From Lachnospiraceae bacterium (GTDB lineage Bacteria > Bacillota > Clostridia > Lachnospirales > Lachnospiraceae): a DNA stretch of 64,000 bases. The DNA is taken from positions 50,690-114,689 of the forward strand of contig JAFSDJ010000080.1 of assembly GCA_017436305.1 (NCBI GenBank), read 5' to 3'. The position numbers and the translations under genes are program-made. Below the pieces are notes generated by a model. That model was not told the origin of the DNA, did no database searches, and saw nothing but the letters and a program-made list of their open reading frames with translations. Below, piece after piece: positions 63,178 through 64,000 of the stretch. Position 1 is the stretch's first letter; each line of letters starts with the position of its first letter.

Positions 63178-64000
63178 ATGAGAAAACACACACTAAAAAA
63201 CAGTGCAAAGAAAACGCACAAAAAGAAAAAAATGTCCTCTACAATCCGTAATTACAAGGACACTATCTTTCGGATGATATTTAAAAATAAAAGGGAATTG
63301 CTGATACTATACAATGCAGTAAATGGCACCCATTACACTAATCCGGATGATTTAGAAATCACTACTTTGGAAAATGCCATTTATATGAATGTAAAAAACG
63401 ATATTTCCTGCGTATTGGATATGCGGATGAACTTATACGAACACCAGTCTACGTTCAATCCAAATATGCCTTTGCGAGACTTATTTTACATAGCAAGACT
63501 TTATGAGGAACTGGTAACAGACGAAAATATTTACTCTTCCAGGCGGATTATGCTTCCTACACCAAAGTTTATTATCTTTTATAATGGGGTGGATGAACAG
63601 CCGGAACGAAAAGTCATGAAGCTTTCTGATTCCTTTGAAATAAAGGGCGAGGTTAATTTAGAGCTTACTGCAGTCCAGTTAAACATCAATCCCGGCTACA
63701 ATGAGGAGTTAAAAAAGGGTTGCCCAACTTTATATCAGTACGTCTGTTATGTAGAAAAGGTAAGAAAAAACAATGAAACCATGTCTATTGATGAAGCTGT
63801 CAAAAAAGCAGTGGATGATTGTATCAAAGAAAACATTTTAAGGGATTTCTTACTGAAAAACAAGGCGGAGATGATTCAGATGAGTATATTTGAGTATGAT
63901 GAAGAAAAGCATAAAAAATTCTTAAGGCAGGAGGGCTTTGAGGATGGCCTGACACAGGGCATGGAGCGTGGCCTGGCACAAGGTATGGAGCGTGGCTTAA
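63178..64000 (+). CDS. Rpn family recombination-promoting nuclease/putative transposase (3' truncated)
   Basis: The frame is open from ATG 63178 (AAAAGGAGG just upstream) to the window end, 274 codons. The first 20 residues are very basic. The body is the PD-(D/E)xK-type Rpn/YhgA-like fold: YKDTIFRMIFKNK, YNAVNGTHYT, a middle D..R....EHQS active-site-like block (about 82-95), PLRDLFYIARLYEE, KFIIFYNG. The tail has GLTQGMERGLAQGMERG, the repeated helical end usual in this family. Rpn proteins are Ca/Mg-dependent nucleases linked to RecA-independent recombination and sometimes to phage defence. Each genome often has several copies. Confidence 0.82.
   Translation, partial: MRKHTLKNSAKKTHKKKKMSSTIRNYKDTIFRMIFKNKRELLILYNAVNGTHYTNPDDLEITTLENAIYMNVKNDISCVLDMRMNLYEHQSTFNPNMPLRDLFYIARLYEELVTDENIYSSRRIMLPTPKFIIFYNGVDEQPERKVMKLSDSFEIKGEVNLELTAVQLNINPGYNEELKKGCPTLYQYVCYVEKVRKNNETMSIDEAVKKAVDDCIKENILRDFLLKNKAEMIQMSIFEYDEEKHKKFLRQEGFEDGLTQGMERGLAQGMERGL

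Overview
The window looks like a chromosomal segment of a low-GC, Gram-positive gut Clostridium-class bacterium, most likely a Lachnospiraceae member. This rests on strong AGGAGG-type ribosome binding sites, a Csp-like S8 protease, a BspA-like LRR surface protein, a wall-polymer type polysaccharide locus with an LCP ligase, and an Rpn-family nuclease. Species cannot be named from the sequence alone. No tRNA, rRNA, CRISPR array, prophage or insertion sequence was seen.

Layout. 1-2012: two tandem secreted BIG2 + SASA-type esterases (the first cut by the window edge). 2261-6986: a divergent pair of large membrane proteins of GT-C-like architecture. 7059-10430: carbamate kinase, an LspA-like signal peptidase and an S8 protease. 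10543-15948: a 1801-residue leucine-rich-repeat surface protein with a nine-unit acidic repeat. 16203-19372: an HtrA-type protease followed by an unusual ClpX paralogue with a long acidic N-terminus. 19506-58932: about 39 kb of genes all on the minus strand, a cell-surface polysaccharide locus. 59298-64000: a small zinc-ribbon gene, ugd, a NeuB-like synthase, a HEPN-like protein and an Rpn nuclease cut by the window end.

How the locus could work. RfbB, RfbA and RfbC make most of dTDP-L-rhamnose (RfbD is not here); phosphoglucomutase, GlmS and Ugd feed hexose-1-P, GlcN-6-P and a UDP-uronate. A WcaJ-type phosphoglycosyl transferase starts the lipid-linked chain, several GT2 enzymes extend it, a Wzm/Wzt-type ABC transporter (with a Wzt-like cargo domain) exports it, GT-C-like membrane enzymes plus GtrA/DPM-like/flippase-like proteins could decorate it outside, and the LCP protein could ligate it to peptidoglycan. 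A GH25 muramidase and a GH78 rhamnosidase lipoprotein are encoded inside the same locus and may remodel the wall and the polymer.

Most unusual parts. (a) A module of nucleotidyltransferase, DUF4956 membrane protein, VTC-type polyphosphate polymerase, CotH-type kinase, small HAD phosphatase and APH-fold kinase (29291-35242), which suggests phosphate-based modification linked to the glycan. (b) Two consecutive 'split' GT-C-like proteins (48375-53047), the second with its C-terminal half fused to a ComEC-like metallo-beta-lactamase domain. (c) Two candidate RNA structures that would hide ribosome binding sites (29225-29265 and 63153-63172). (d) A set of short related intergenic elements scattered through the locus.
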